Assembly: GCA_041485845.1 (NCBI GenBank)
Contig: JBGPKH010000019.1
Location: forward strand, 1 to 31,928
Direction of reading: 5' to 3'
DNA: 31,928 bases
Origin: OMOG01 sp041485845
GTDB lineage: Bacteria; Acidobacteriota; Terriglobia; Bryobacterales; Bryobacteraceae
Shown: positions 1 to 8,355 of the stretch, one piece after another
How the letters are laid out: each line of letters opens with the position of its first letter
Numbering within the stretch: the first letter of the stretch is position 1
The notes under the pieces: model-generated
The model's input: only the letters and a program-made list of their open reading frames with translations
Databases searched by the model: none
What the model was told of the DNA's origin: nothing
Translations under genes and position numbers: made by a program

Positions 1-2
1 CG

Positions 3-665
3 GTGCCACCCACCGTGCTACTGCCGCACAAGAAGCATCCCGAGGGCACCACCGGCCGGTCCATGCGGAACCTCGAGTACCCGCTGAACTGGGACGCGAT
101 CTTCGGCTATGTCGGCTTCCCCGCCTTCCTGAAGCCGCACGACGGCGGCGGGTGGAAGAGCGTGTACAAGGTGGACTCGCCCGAAGAGTTTTTCACGGCG
201 TACGATGAAAGCGGCGACCTCTGTATGACCCTGCAGGGCGCGGTGAAATTTCAGGAGTACTTCCGCTGCTACGTCATCAACCAGGAGAAGGTCCACGTGA
301 TGCGATATGACCCGGGGCAGCCGCACCAGCTTCGATACGTGCCCGGAAATCCGCCGCCCGGCCCGAAGCTGGGCGAGCGCATCTTTAGCGATGCCTTAAC
401 GCTTTGCCGCGCTCTGGGGTACGACCTGAACACCGTGGAATTCGCGGTAGAGGACGGCGTGCCCTACGCCATCGACTTCATGAATCCCGCGCCCGATGCG
501 GCTCTCGAATCCGTCGGCGAGGAGAACTTTCGCTGGGCGGTGGACGCCGTGGCGCAGATGGCGGTGGATCGCGCGCAGCAACCGGCCGCTGCCGCGCCGT
601 ATCATTGGGCCAACCTGCTGGGGGCCAAACTGCCGGCGCCGAAACGGGGCAAAGGATCGTCATGA
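3..665 (+). CDS. ATP-grasp ligase, C-terminal part (partial at window edge)
   Basis: The frame is open from the first bases, so the true start most likely lies outside the window and only the C-terminal ~220 residues are seen. ATP-grasp hallmarks are visible: a lysine and glycine-rich ATP loop (FLKPHDGGGWKSV, residues ~42-54), a KFQEY strand near residue 82, and a metal-binding end (NTVEFAVEDGVPYAIDFMNP, ~143-162) with the acidic/Asn residues that hold Mg2+ in this fold. Such enzymes form amide or peptide bonds through an acyl-phosphate. The substrate cannot be told. Its TGA overlaps the ATG of the next gene (ATGA at 662-665), so the two are translationally coupled, and it belongs to a four-gene ligase/peptidase operon. 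The class is fairly sure; the function is inferred. Confidence 0.8.
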   Translation: MPPTVLLPHKKHPEGTTGRSMRNLEYPLNWDAIFGYVGFPAFLKPHDGGGWKSVYKVDSPEEFFTAYDESGDLCMTLQGAVKFQEYFRCYVINQEKVHVMRYDPGQPHQLRYVPGNPPPGPKLGERIFSDALTLCRALGYDLNTVEFAVEDGVPYAIDFMNPAPDAALESVGEENFRWAVDAVAQMAVDRAQQPAAAAPYHWANLLGAKLPAPKRGKGSS

Positions 666-1837
666 CCGGAACCCCTCATGCGGTTTCGCCGCCCAGCCTG
701 AGCATCGGGATCGAGGAGGAGTATCAGACCGTCGATCCGGTCTCGCGGGACCTGCGGTCGCACATCCAGGCCGAGATCCTGCAGAAGGGCAAGTTGATTC
801 TGTCGGAGCGCCTGAAGCCGGAAATGCACCAATCGGTGGTCGAGATCGGAACCGGCGTGTGCCGGAACATTCAGGAGGCGGAAGAGGAGATCCGCTCGAT
901 CCGCCGGCACATCGTCACGCTAGCCAAGGAGAACGGCCTGCGCCTGTCGGCCGGCGGCACGCATCCTTTCGCGGAGTGGCGCGAACAGGAGATCTATCCC
1001 GACGACCGCTACCACCGGATCGTGGAGGACCTGGCGATGGTGGCGCGGGCGAACCTGATTTTCGGTCTGCACGTTCACATCGGAGTGGAGGACCGCGAGA
1101 CCGCCATCCAGCTCATGAACAGCGCCCGCTACTTCCTGCCCCATATCCTGGCGCTTTCGGCCAACTCGCCCTTCTGGCTGGGCATGGACACGGGACTGCG
1201 GTCGTACCGCTGCAAGGTCTTCGATAAGTTCCCGCGGACGAACATTCCCGACCTGTATCAGAGCTGGGCGGAATTTGAGAACTATGTCGATCTGCTCATC
1301 AAGACGAACTGCATCGACAATGCCAAGAAGATCTGGTGGGACATCCGTCCGCACCCATACTTTCCGACGCTGGAGTTCCGCATATGCGACATGCCCATGC
1401 GTCTGGAGGAGAGCATTGGGATCGCGGCGCTGTGCCAGGCGGTCATCGCCAAGCTGTACCAGCTTCACGAGCGCAACCTGTCGTTCCGCCATTACAACCG
1501 CGCGCTCATCATGGAGAACAAGTGGCGGGCCGCGCGCTACGGTCTCGATGGCAAGATGATCGACTTTGGCAAGCAGACCGAGGCGCCCGCCCGCGATCTG
1601 ATCGGCGAGATCCTGGAGTTCATCGGCGACGTGGTAGAGGAGCTCGGCAGCCAGAAGGAGATTGGGTACATCCGGCGGATTCTCGAGGAAGGCAACGGGG
1701 CGGACCGGCAGTTGCGAGTCTTCCGCGAGACCCACGATCTGAAGAAGGTGGTGGATTATATGATTGAGGAGACCGAACGCGGGCTCTTCCCCGAATCGGG
1801 CCAGGGGGAGCCGGCGCAGACCGCCGGGAGACAGTAG
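662..1837 (+). CDS. YbdK/GCS2-type carboxylate-amine ligase
   Basis: 391 residues, the usual size for the YbdK branch of the glutamate-cysteine ligase 2 (GCS2) family, which joins a carboxylate to an amine using ATP; YbdK itself has weak gamma-glutamylcysteine ligase activity. The family's N-terminal signature GIEEEYQ is at residues ~16-22, followed by ETG/MHQSVVEIGTGV-type segments, the FGLHVHIGV strand (~residue 140) and WWDIRPHPYFPTLEFRICD (~225-243), which carry acidic and histidine residues of the active site. The ATG at 662 is chosen because it sits in an ATGA overlap with the upstream ATP-grasp gene and lies just before the conserved N-terminus; the frame stays open upstream but that stretch is not family-like. 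The next gene starts three bases after the stop. Physiological substrates are unknown; the operon suggests a peptide-like product. Confidence 0.9.
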   Translation: MTGTPHAVSPPSLSIGIEEEYQTVDPVSRDLRSHIQAEILQKGKLILSERLKPEMHQSVVEIGTGVCRNIQEAEEEIRSIRRHIVTLAKENGLRLSAGGTHPFAEWREQEIYPDDRYHRIVEDLAMVARANLIFGLHVHIGVEDRETAIQLMNSARYFLPHILALSANSPFWLGMDTGLRSYRCKVFDKFPRTNIPDLYQSWAEFENYVDLLIKTNCIDNAKKIWWDIRPHPYFPTLEFRICDMPMRLEESIGIAALCQAVIAKLYQLHERNLSFRHYNRALIMENKWRAARYGLDGKMIDFGKQTEAPARDLIGEILEFIGDVVEELGSQKEIGYIRRILEEGNGADRQLRVFRETHDLKKVVDYMIEETERGLFPESGQGEPAQTAGRQ

Positions 1838-1840
1838 GAA

Positions 1841-2893
1841 ATGCACGACGGAAAAGAGCTTCTGCGCGGGTTGCCGTTCGATCCCGAGTTTGGCCCGGGG
1901 GCGCAGAATGCCATCGCGCGCTGTTTACGGATTCAGCCGGACGAGAAGGTCACCCTCATCACCGACCGCGCCTGTTCGGAAATCGCGGCATCGCTGGCGA
2001 GCGAGCTGGATCGGGAGAATCTGCGCTACCAGGCCTGGATCCTGGAGGACCTCGCGCCACGCCCGCTGAAGGACATGCCGGGCGCGATTCTCGAAGACAT
2101 GGAGTCGAGCGACGCCAGCATTTTCGCGGTGAAGGCCCAGCCCAACGAACTGCGCACCCGCATGCAGTTGACGGACGTGGTGAACCGCCGCAAAATGCGG
2201 CACGCGCACATGGTCAACATCGACCGGCGGATCATGCTGGAGGGGATGCGCGCCGATTTCGACGAGGTGGATCGCATCAGCACGCAAGTCTGGAAGCTGG
2301 CCAGCGCCGCTCGCGAGATCCGCGCGGCCAATCCGGCGGGGACCGAGATCGTGGGCCGCTTCTCGCCACAGTTGAAGTGGTTGAAGACCAGCGGCATCAT
2401 CAGCCCGCACAAATGGGGGAACTTGCCCGGAGGCGAAACGTTCACCACGCCGGAGGAGGTCAACGGGACTTTCGTCATCGATGGCGTGGTGGGCGACTAT
2501 CTGTGCGAGAAGTACGGGGACCTGGGCGAGACGCCGCTGACCATCGAGATCCAAGGCAGCCGCCTGCGGGAGGCGCACTCCGTGAACCGGGAACTGGAGA
2601 ACGAGTTCTGGAGCTATTGCCACACCGACGAGAACAGCGACCGCGTGGGCGAGTTTGCCATCGGGACGAACATCGGGGTGCGCGACGTGATCGGCAACAT
2701 CCTCCAGGACGAAAAGATTCCGGGCATCCACATCGCATTCGGCAATCCTTATGGCGCGCACACCGGCGCCGACTGGTATTCGTCCACCCATATCGACGTG
2801 GTCGGCCGCAAGTTCGACATCTGGATCGACGGCCTTCAGATCATGCACGGCGGAGCGTTCCTGCTTGATTCCCTCACACCGGCAGTGGTTTAA
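1841..2893 (+). CDS. M29-type metallo-aminopeptidase (AmpS/AmpT-like)
   Basis: 350 residues, slightly short for the thermophilic aminopeptidase (M29) family (~370-410). The expected two-metal ligands seem to be present: the NLPGGETFTTPEE motif with Glu199, Glu271 in GEFAIGTN, His297 in GIHIAFGNP, and His317/Asp319 in STHIDVV. The family removes N-terminal residues from peptides using two divalent metal ions in the cytoplasm. The ATG at 1841 is three bases past the previous stop, and the end overlaps the probable TTG start of the next gene by 29 bases, so this is an internal gene of the operon. A peptidase between two ATP-grasp proteins and a GCS2 ligase could trim or recycle the product of those ligases; that role is an inference. 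Family assignment is good. Confidence 0.85.
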   Translation: MHDGKELLRGLPFDPEFGPGAQNAIARCLRIQPDEKVTLITDRACSEIAASLASELDRENLRYQAWILEDLAPRPLKDMPGAILEDMESSDASIFAVKAQPNELRTRMQLTDVVNRRKMRHAHMVNIDRRIMLEGMRADFDEVDRISTQVWKLASAAREIRAANPAGTEIVGRFSPQLKWLKTSGIISPHKWGNLPGGETFTTPEEVNGTFVIDGVVGDYLCEKYGDLGETPLTIEIQGSRLREAHSVNRELENEFWSYCHTDENSDRVGEFAIGTNIGVRDVIGNILQDEKIPGIHIAFGNPYGAHTGADWYSSTHIDVVGRKFDIWIDGLQIMHGGAFLLDSLTPAVV

Positions 2894-4034
2894 CCAGAAC
2901 TATTCGGCTGCGAAGTACGCGCGCCTCCTGGAGTTGCTGGAGCAGCGCTGCGGCGAGCCCACGCAGTTCCGCCACAGCGAGACGCCGTGTTTTCTCCCCG
3001 GCGCGCTGATCGCGAAGATGGCGCGGTACGGGCGCGAGATGGTGGAGCAACTGCTGGCCGATCCGCAGTATCGGCAGGAGTCGCGTGAGGCGATTCCGGA
3101 AGCTTATCGCGCGCCGAACGAAGATGCGCATCCGCTGTTCGTGCAGGCGGATTTCGGGCTGGACGCGGACCTGCAACCGAAGCTGGTGGAGATCCAGGGA
3201 TTCCCGACGTTGTACTGTTACCAGCCGGCGATGGCCGATTGTTACCGCGAAGCATATGGAATCGAGCGGCTCCAGACGCTGCCTGGAGGATTGGGCATCG
3301 GGGAATACCGCGGGCTGCTGCGCCGGGCGATCGTGGGGGACCAGGACCCGGAGAACGTGATCCTTCTGGAGATCGATCCGGCGCACCAGAAGACGCGCCA
3401 CGATTTCGTCCTCACCGAGCGGTGGTATGGGGTGCGGACGGTCGACATCACGGCACTGCGCAGGGAAGGGCGGCGGGTGTTTTATGAGCGCGACGGCCGG
3501 CAGATTCCGGTGCGACGCATCTACAATCGCGCGATTGTGGACGAGCTGGAACGAAAGAAAATCCCGATCGCCTTCGACTTCCGCGACGAGCTGGACGTGG
3601 AGTGGGCCGGACATCCGAACTGGTTTTTCCGGTTGAGCAAGTTCTCGTTGCCGTACTTGAAGCACGCGGCCGTGCCGGAGACCCAGTTCCTGGATCGGGT
3701 GGGGAACGTCGATCATCCCGAGCGCTACGTGCTGAAGCCGCTATATTCGTTCGCGGGCGCGGGTGTGGTGGTTGGACCGACCGCGGAGCAATTGGCCGCG
3801 GTTCCGGCTGAACGGAGGGGCCAGTACATCTTGCAGGAGCGCGTCGATTTCCGGCCGGTGGTGGAGACGCCGCTCGGCGCCACGAAAATCGAGGTGCGTA
3901 TCATGTACATCTGGCTGGAGAGCCTGCGGCCGGTGAATACGATCATTCGCATGGGCCGCGGCAGCCAGATGGGCGTGGACCACAACAAAGGCTTCGAGTG
4001 GGTCGGCGCTTCGGCCGGGTTCATCGAGCCGTAG
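2865..4034 (+). CDS. ATP-grasp-like protein closing the ligase operon
   Basis: About 389 residues. The C-terminal half looks like an ATP-grasp fold: YVLKPLYSFAGAGVVVGPT (lysine plus Gly-rich ATP loop, ~residues 288-306), YILQERV (~325), EVRIMYIW (~345) and a basic/Asn-rich end (RMGRGSQMGVDHNKGFEW). The N-terminal half (KLVEIQGFPTLYCYQ and an aspartate-rich stretch) resembles no domain I can name. The frame is open far upstream inside the peptidase gene, but residues before 2865 read as out-of-frame M29 sequence; the only plausible nearby start is TTG at 2865, with GGCGGAG about nine bases before it. That start is uncertain. Together with the other ATP-grasp gene and GCS2 ligase it makes a three-ligase cassette. 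No terminator is evident; a weak CTAGC/GCTAG hairpin follows at 4037-4052. Confidence 0.75.
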   Translation: MIPSHRQWFNQNYSAAKYARLLELLEQRCGEPTQFRHSETPCFLPGALIAKMARYGREMVEQLLADPQYRQESREAIPEAYRAPNEDAHPLFVQADFGLDADLQPKLVEIQGFPTLYCYQPAMADCYREAYGIERLQTLPGGLGIGEYRGLLRRAIVGDQDPENVILLEIDPAHQKTRHDFVLTERWYGVRTVDITALRREGRRVFYERDGRQIPVRRIYNRAIVDELERKKIPIAFDFRDELDVEWAGHPNWFFRLSKFSLPYLKHAAVPETQFLDRVGNVDHPERYVLKPLYSFAGAGVVVGPTAEQLAAVPAERRGQYILQERVDFRPVVETPLGATKIEVRIMYIWLESLRPVNTIIRMGRGSQMGVDHNKGFEWVGASAGFIEP

Positions 4035-4080
4035 GCGCTAGCTAAGCTAGGATCAATCTCACGATATTCTGAAAAACAGG

Positions 4081-4109
4081 CTAAAGAGGGCGAGAGGGGC
4101 AGCCGATAT
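4081..4109 (+). promoter_or_regulatory. Sigma-28 (FliA/SigD) promoter of the flgM operon
   Basis: CTAAA (4081-4085) and GCCGATAT (4102-4109) are separated by 16 bases. This matches the flagellar sigma factor consensus TAAA-N15/16-GCCGATAA (E. coli FliA) and the Bacillus SigD form CTAAA...CCGATAT almost exactly. Transcription should start near 4116, about 25 bases ahead of flgM. It makes flgMNKL a late-class flagellar operon, fitting since FlgM is the anti-sigma-28 factor. Confidence 0.85.
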
Positions 4110-4139
4110 GTCATACAGCCAGAGGTTGGCGACGGTTAT

Positions 4140-4454
4140 ATGAGAGTCTACGATGTGAATCTGACGGGCGCTTCAACGGCCGAGTCCGGACGGACGCAGG
4201 AGACCCAAAAGTCGGACCGGGCTGGAACCGGCAGGGCTGGAGGATCGGGCGGTGGCGCAAATGGCGACCGTGTGGAGTTTTCCAGCGCCTTGGGGCGTCT
4301 TTCCCAGGCGTTGGCAGCCTCAGAGTCTCAGCGGGCGGGCAGGGTGCAAGCGCTGGCGACCCAATACCAGAGCGGAAACTATCGGCCCGATTCAATAGCC
4401 ACCAGTAAAGGCATGGTCTCCGAAGGGCTGGCGGCGGGTGGCAAGCAGCCATGA
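4140..4454 (+). CDS. flgM: FlgM, anti-sigma-28 factor
   Basis: 104 residues. The C-terminal half (RVEFSSALGRLSQALAAS, then YQSGNYRPDSIATSKGMV, ~residues 43-97) has the FlgM pattern: a serine-rich segment, an amphipathic helix, and the closing G-x-Y-x-x-D-S motif with a last helix that binds sigma-28. FlgM holds the flagellar sigma factor inactive until the hook is complete and FlgM is exported. The N-terminus is Gly/Ser/Thr-rich and disordered, as usual. The start at 4140 lies about 25 bases after the predicted sigma-28 transcription start; an AGAGG lies 14 bases upstream, so the ribosome site is weak. The end overlaps flgN (ATGA, 4451-4454). Identification rests on the motif and on the flagellar neighbours. 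Confidence 0.85.
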   Translation: MRVYDVNLTGASTAESGRTQETQKSDRAGTGRAGGSGGGANGDRVEFSSALGRLSQALAASESQRAGRVQALATQYQSGNYRPDSIATSKGMVSEGLAAGGKQP

Positions 4455-4813
4455 CGGCGGCGAATGTAGCCGAAGGGCTGGCGGCCGCCCGTGCCGAGGT
4501 GGAGCGGGTCTGCGGACTGCTGGTCTCCGCATCCCCCGAATTCCTGGACGGGTGTCCGGGGCTGTTGCAACGGGCCTGTTCCGTGATCGGGGAATTTCGT
4601 CCCTGGATGAGCGAGGCCCGCGGCGATGGCGCGGCATTCGAAGAGGCCCACCGGCTGCAATCCGCGGTTCGCCAAGCAGCCAGGCTGCTCGAGAGTGCGC
4701 TGGACTACCACGCCCGGTGGAATCGGATCCTGGGGGCCATGACCGGGGGCTACACCGAGCGCGGCGACCCGGCGCCGGTGATTCGCCAGGGGCGGGTATA
4801 TCTGACGGGATAG
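4451..4813 (+). CDS. flgN: FlgN-like export chaperone for hook-associated proteins
   Basis: 120 residues, predominantly helical and without a signal peptide, coupled by an ATGA overlap to flgM and ending six bases before flgK. Position and size fit FlgN, the cytoplasmic chaperone that guards FlgK and FlgL before export. Sequence support is modest: repeated Ala/Glu/Leu helices (NVAEGLAAARAEVERVCGLL; HRLQSAVRQAARLLESALDY) and a family-like tail with RWNRILGAMTG and YTERGDP. FlgN proteins diverge strongly, so the call depends mainly on order flgM-flgN-flgK-flgL. Confidence 0.7.
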   Translation: MTAANVAEGLAAARAEVERVCGLLVSASPEFLDGCPGLLQRACSVIGEFRPWMSEARGDGAAFEEAHRLQSAVRQAARLLESALDYHARWNRILGAMTGGYTERGDPAPVIRQGRVYLTG

Positions 4814-4819
4814 AAAAAT

Positions 4820-6253
4820 ATGTCGAACCTTCTCGCAACCTTGGGTTCCTCGGCGGGCGCACTCCAGGCCTTCGATCAGGTCTTGCAGGTCACCCAGAAT
4901 AACGTTGCCAACGCCTCCACTCCGGGCTATGCCAAGCAGCGGCTGTCACTGGACGCCCAGCCCTTCGATCTGACCGTCGGGGCGACCGGAGGTGTTCGCG
5001 CCGGACAGATCCAAAGCGCGCGCGATCAGTACGCCGAACAGGCCGTGCGGCGTCAGACGACCGCGCTCGGAGAGGCGCAGCAGAACGCCGGCAGCTTTAC
5101 TTCTCTCGAATCGTTGTTCGACATTTCAGGCCAGTCCGGTATTCCAAAAGCGCTGAACACCCTGTTTCAAAGCTTTTCCGCCTGGGCTCAGTCCCCCACC
5201 GACACCATCGCACGCCAGACCGTCATCGACCGGGCTACCAGTCTGGCAAATGCCTTCCAACAGACGGCTGCCGCACTGGCCGGCGCGAAGCAGGATACGG
5301 AGCAACAACTCCAAGGGACGGTCGACCAGGTCAACGCGCTGGTCGCGCGCCTCCAGGGGTATAACAGCCAGACTTTACGGGGTACCCGAAACGATCCCGC
5401 TCTGGACGCTCAGGTGAACGCCACCCTGGAGCAACTTTCGCAGTATGTCGATTTCACCGCCCGGCAGCAGGCCGATGGTTCGGTGACGGTCCTGCTGAAT
5501 GGACAGACGCCGTTGTTGATCGCGGACCGGCAATACCAGATTGCCTACAGACTCGCTATCCCCGATACGCCGACCTATGCTGGCCGGCCGTCGGCGCAAA
5601 TTGTGGCGTCCGACGGCTCCGACGTCACATCCCAAACCACCGGCGGCCAGCTCGGCGCGCTGCTGGACGTCCGCAACCGCGTGCTGCCCTCGTACATCGG
5701 CGACGCTTACCAGCCCGGCGACCTCAACACCATGGCCAAACAGTTCGCCGGCCGCGTCAACCAACTGCTCACGCCGCTGGACAACTCCAGCGGGACACCC
5801 GTCGAGACGGGTGTAGCCCTCTTCACTTACGACATCACCAATGACACCAACGTGGCGCGGACCCTGGCGGTCGATCCGTCGGTAGCTGCCGGCCAACTGA
5901 CTGCCGCCGATCCCGGCCCGCCCCTGGTTTCCAATGGAATTCCGCTGGCATTGTCGGCCATGTCCGCCGCGACGAAAGGCGCGGACCAGATCGATGGCGG
6001 CAGTTACAACCAGTACTTTGGCAAAATGGCATCCCGCATCGGGAGCGCCCTCAACGAAGCCAGGGATCAACAGCAGGTGCGGCAATCGGCCGTTGCCCAA
6101 GCCAAGAACCTGCGACAGCAGGCGTCCGGCGTGTCCCTGGATGCGGAGGCTACGATTCTCATCCAGTTCCAGCGGGCCTATGAAGCCAATTCGCGACTGA
6201 TCACGGTCCTGGACCAGATCACGCAGGACGCCATCAACATCCTGCGGCCTTAA
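4820..6253 (+). CDS. flgK: FlgK, flagellar hook-associated protein 1
   Basis: 477 residues, within the normal range. The N-terminal D0 helix (LGSSAGALQAFDQVLQVTQN followed by NVANASTPGYAKQRL) is the classic rod/hook/HAP signature, and the C-terminus (residues ~440-477, with SLDAEATILIQFQRAYEANS and the closing helix) is the matching partner helix. Between them is a longer variable region. FlgK is exported by the flagellar type III system and forms the first junction ring between hook and filament. A GACGGGA lies nine bases before the ATG at 4820. It is the third gene of the sigma-28-driven operon. Confidence 0.95.
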   Translation: MSNLLATLGSSAGALQAFDQVLQVTQNNVANASTPGYAKQRLSLDAQPFDLTVGATGGVRAGQIQSARDQYAEQAVRRQTTALGEAQQNAGSFTSLESLFDISGQSGIPKALNTLFQSFSAWAQSPTDTIARQTVIDRATSLANAFQQTAAALAGAKQDTEQQLQGTVDQVNALVARLQGYNSQTLRGTRNDPALDAQVNATLEQLSQYVDFTARQQADGSVTVLLNGQTPLLIADRQYQIAYRLAIPDTPTYAGRPSAQIVASDGSDVTSQTTGGQLGALLDVRNRVLPSYIGDAYQPGDLNTMAKQFAGRVNQLLTPLDNSSGTPVETGVALFTYDITNDTNVARTLAVDPSVAAGQLTAADPGPPLVSNGIPLALSAMSAATKGADQIDGGSYNQYFGKMASRIGSALNEARDQQQVRQSAVAQAKNLRQQASGVSLDAEATILIQFQRAYEANSRLITVLDQITQDAINILRP

Positions 6254-6261
6254 GGAATCTC

Positions 6262-7224
6262 ATGATCACAAACCTCGATCCCGCCGCCGAACTTTTTCTG
6301 GCCGAGGCTGGCCGTATCCAGCAGAGAATCGCCGACGCCAATCGGCAGGTTTCGTCCGGAAAGCGAATATCCGTGCCGTCGGACGCCCCCGATCAAGTCG
6401 GCCCCCTGCTCCAGCTTCGCGCCGGGCAGCAGCACAATCGCCAGATCCTAATCAATCTGGTGCAGGCCAAAACCAACACGGATGGCGCCGAGAACGCGCT
6501 CGGCAACGCCATCAAGCTCATGGACAGCGCCCTCACCCTGGCCAACCAGGGAACCGGCATTCTGATGACCAACACCAGCCGCCAGAGCCTGGCGCAGCAG
6601 GTGCAATCGTTGCAGGAGCGGATGGTCGCGATCTCCCAGGCCACGGTGCAAGGCAAGTACATCTTCAGCGGGGACCAGGATGGCAGCCCGGCTTATGCTT
6701 TCAACCTGACACCGCCGCCGCCCAACGACGACGGCACGCCGGGACTACCGACGAACGGCGTAGATCGGCACCTGACCGCCCAGACTGCCACACGCCAGGT
6801 CGAAGATCCAGCCGGAGGATCGTTCGCCGCCGCCAAGACCGGACAGGAGATCTTCGACTACGGCCGCAACCCCGATGGCGCCACCGCGCCCGAGAACGTC
6901 TTCGCCGCCTTGGACAATCTGCGTCTGGCGCTCTTGAGCAACGATCCTGCCCAGATCGCCGCCTCCATCGCTTCCATCAAGGCCGCTTCCGGCCATCTCA
7001 ATGCCGCGCAGTCCTTCTATGGCAACTTGCAGAATCGCATCCAGAGCGCCAACGACTATGCCAGCAGCCTGGACGTCCGGCTGCAAGCGCAACTCAGCCA
7101 AACCGAGGACGCGGATGTAACCAGCGCTGCGCTGGAACTCACCCTGGCCAATACCCAGCTTCAGGCCGCCTTCCAAATGCGTGCGAAAATGCCGCACACC
7201 AGCCTGTTCGATTATTTGGGATGA
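6262..7224 (+). CDS. flgL: FlgL, flagellar hook-associated protein 3
   Basis: 320 residues with the flagellin-like N-terminus (helix ending QVSSGKRISVPSDAPDQV, ~residues 30-47) and a C-terminal helix (DADVTSAALELTLANTQLQA, ~288-307) typical of FlgL. It forms the second hook-filament junction zone. AAGGA overlaps the flgK stop codon, five bases ahead of the ATG, so translation is coupled. The stop TGA (7222-7224) directly abuts the stop of the converging minus-strand gene at 7225, leaving no room for a terminator between them. Confidence 0.95.
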   Translation: MITNLDPAAELFLAEAGRIQQRIADANRQVSSGKRISVPSDAPDQVGPLLQLRAGQQHNRQILINLVQAKTNTDGAENALGNAIKLMDSALTLANQGTGILMTNTSRQSLAQQVQSLQERMVAISQATVQGKYIFSGDQDGSPAYAFNLTPPPPNDDGTPGLPTNGVDRHLTAQTATRQVEDPAGGSFAAAKTGQEIFDYGRNPDGATAPENVFAALDNLRLALLSNDPAQIAASIASIKAASGHLNAAQSFYGNLQNRIQSANDYASSLDVRLQAQLSQTEDADVTSAALELTLANTQLQAAFQMRAKMPHTSLFDYLG

Positions 7225-8355
7225 TCAGTCGAACAGGTGCGGCACAAACCGGCTGAGGTTGGTCGTGATCGGCATCTCCGACTCGCGAATGCCCATTCCG
7301 GCCGCGGCATTTCCCTCCGCGTGCCCGATTACCCAACTGCCCAGCACGGGATACATGCCGTCGAAGCTCTGCAACGGCGCGAGGTCCTGGTAAATGAACC
7401 CTTCCTCGCCGTAATCGCCGCCCGTCTCGAGATCCTTGCCCGGCTGGTGCAGCGTGATGTTTGAGCCCTCGCGCCCGAGCAGCGGCTTCCGTACCCATGA
7501 CATCATCAACCCCGGCCCGTCGAAGCTCGCCTCCAGCAGGTTGGGATGGCGCGGATAGAGCTTCCACAGCACCGGCAGAATTCCCTTGTTCGAGAGCAGC
7601 ATCTTCCACGGCGGCTCGATCCACAGAGTGCCCGCCGCGCCGATGTGCTTGCCGAACTCCTCCCGCACCATCCACTCCCAGGGGTAGAGCTTGAAGACGG
7701 CCCCAAGCGGCTCGTTGTCCGGACCCACGAAGCCCCGGCCGTTCCACCCGATCTCGTCGATCGGGAAAATCGACGCCGTGAGGCCGGCCTGCTGCGCGGT
7801 GTCCTGAAGGTACGTCACCGTCATTCCATCTTCGGCGTCGTCCATCGAACAAAGGTCGATTCTCTGGCCGGGAAGGAACGGCGCCAGTTCCTTCCACAGC
7901 GCAATCAATCTCTCGTGAAGGGAATTGAACTGATCGCGCTTGGGGAAAGTGTCCTGCAGCCAGTACCACTGCACCACCGCCGCTTCCAGCAGCGAGGTCG
8001 GCGTGTCCGCATTGTACTCGAGAAGCTTCGGCGGATGCACGCCGTCATAAGCCAAATCGAAGCGTCCGTACAGCGAGGGCGGCTCCGCTTCCCAGGAGCT
8101 TTCGATCAGCGGTATGGCCACCTCCGGGATGCCCATCTGCGAGTACAGCCGGTGATCGATCGCGTGCTGCGCCGCGGCCAGCGTCATTTTCTCCAGTTCG
8201 TTGGTGGCCGCCTCCAGAACGTCCACTTCCCTGGCTGTGAACTCATAGAACGCCGACTCGTTCCAGTAAGTTTGGTCGCCGGAATGCCAGGTGAGGCCGG
8301 CCTCTTCCACCTTCTTTTGCCAATCCGCCCGTGGTGTCGCTTGAATCCGTCGCAT
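7225..8355 (-). CDS. Glutathionylspermidine-synthase-like ATP-grasp enzyme (YgiC/YjfC-like)
   Basis: 376 residues, close to E. coli YgiC (~386), matching the synthetase domain of glutathionylspermidine synthase but without the amidase domain. Conserved segments include YGRFDLAYDG, KLLEYNADTPTSLLEA (~residues 110-125), EPPWKMLLSNKGILPVLW, VRKPLLGREGSNI and the end GIRESEMPITTNLSRFVPHL. The family uses ATP to link a carboxyl group to an amine; the substrate of YgiC-type proteins is not established and they may not make glutathionylspermidine. The ATG (8355) overlaps the stop of the lipoprotein gene by one base (TAATG), the same gene pair as ygiB-ygiC in enterobacteria. It converges on flgL with no spacer. 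Confidence 0.9.
   Translation of the reverse strand: MRRIQATPRADWQKKVEEAGLTWHSGDQTYWNESAFYEFTAREVDVLEAATNELEKMTLAAAQHAIDHRLYSQMGIPEVAIPLIESSWEAEPPSLYGRFDLAYDGVHPPKLLEYNADTPTSLLEAAVVQWYWLQDTFPKRDQFNSLHERLIALWKELAPFLPGQRIDLCSMDDAEDGMTVTYLQDTAQQAGLTASIFPIDEIGWNGRGFVGPDNEPLGAVFKLYPWEWMVREEFGKHIGAAGTLWIEPPWKMLLSNKGILPVLWKLYPRHPNLLEASFDGPGLMMSWVRKPLLGREGSNITLHQPGKDLETGGDYGEEGFIYQDLAPLQSFDGMYPVLGSWVIGHAEGNAAAGMGIRESEMPITTNLSRFVPHLFD

Noticed and set aside
4108..4143. An 11-codon leader frame ending in an ATGA overlap with flgM
   Set aside because: Its ATG lies within the -10 box of the sigma-28 promoter, upstream of the expected transcription start, so it would not be in the mRNA.
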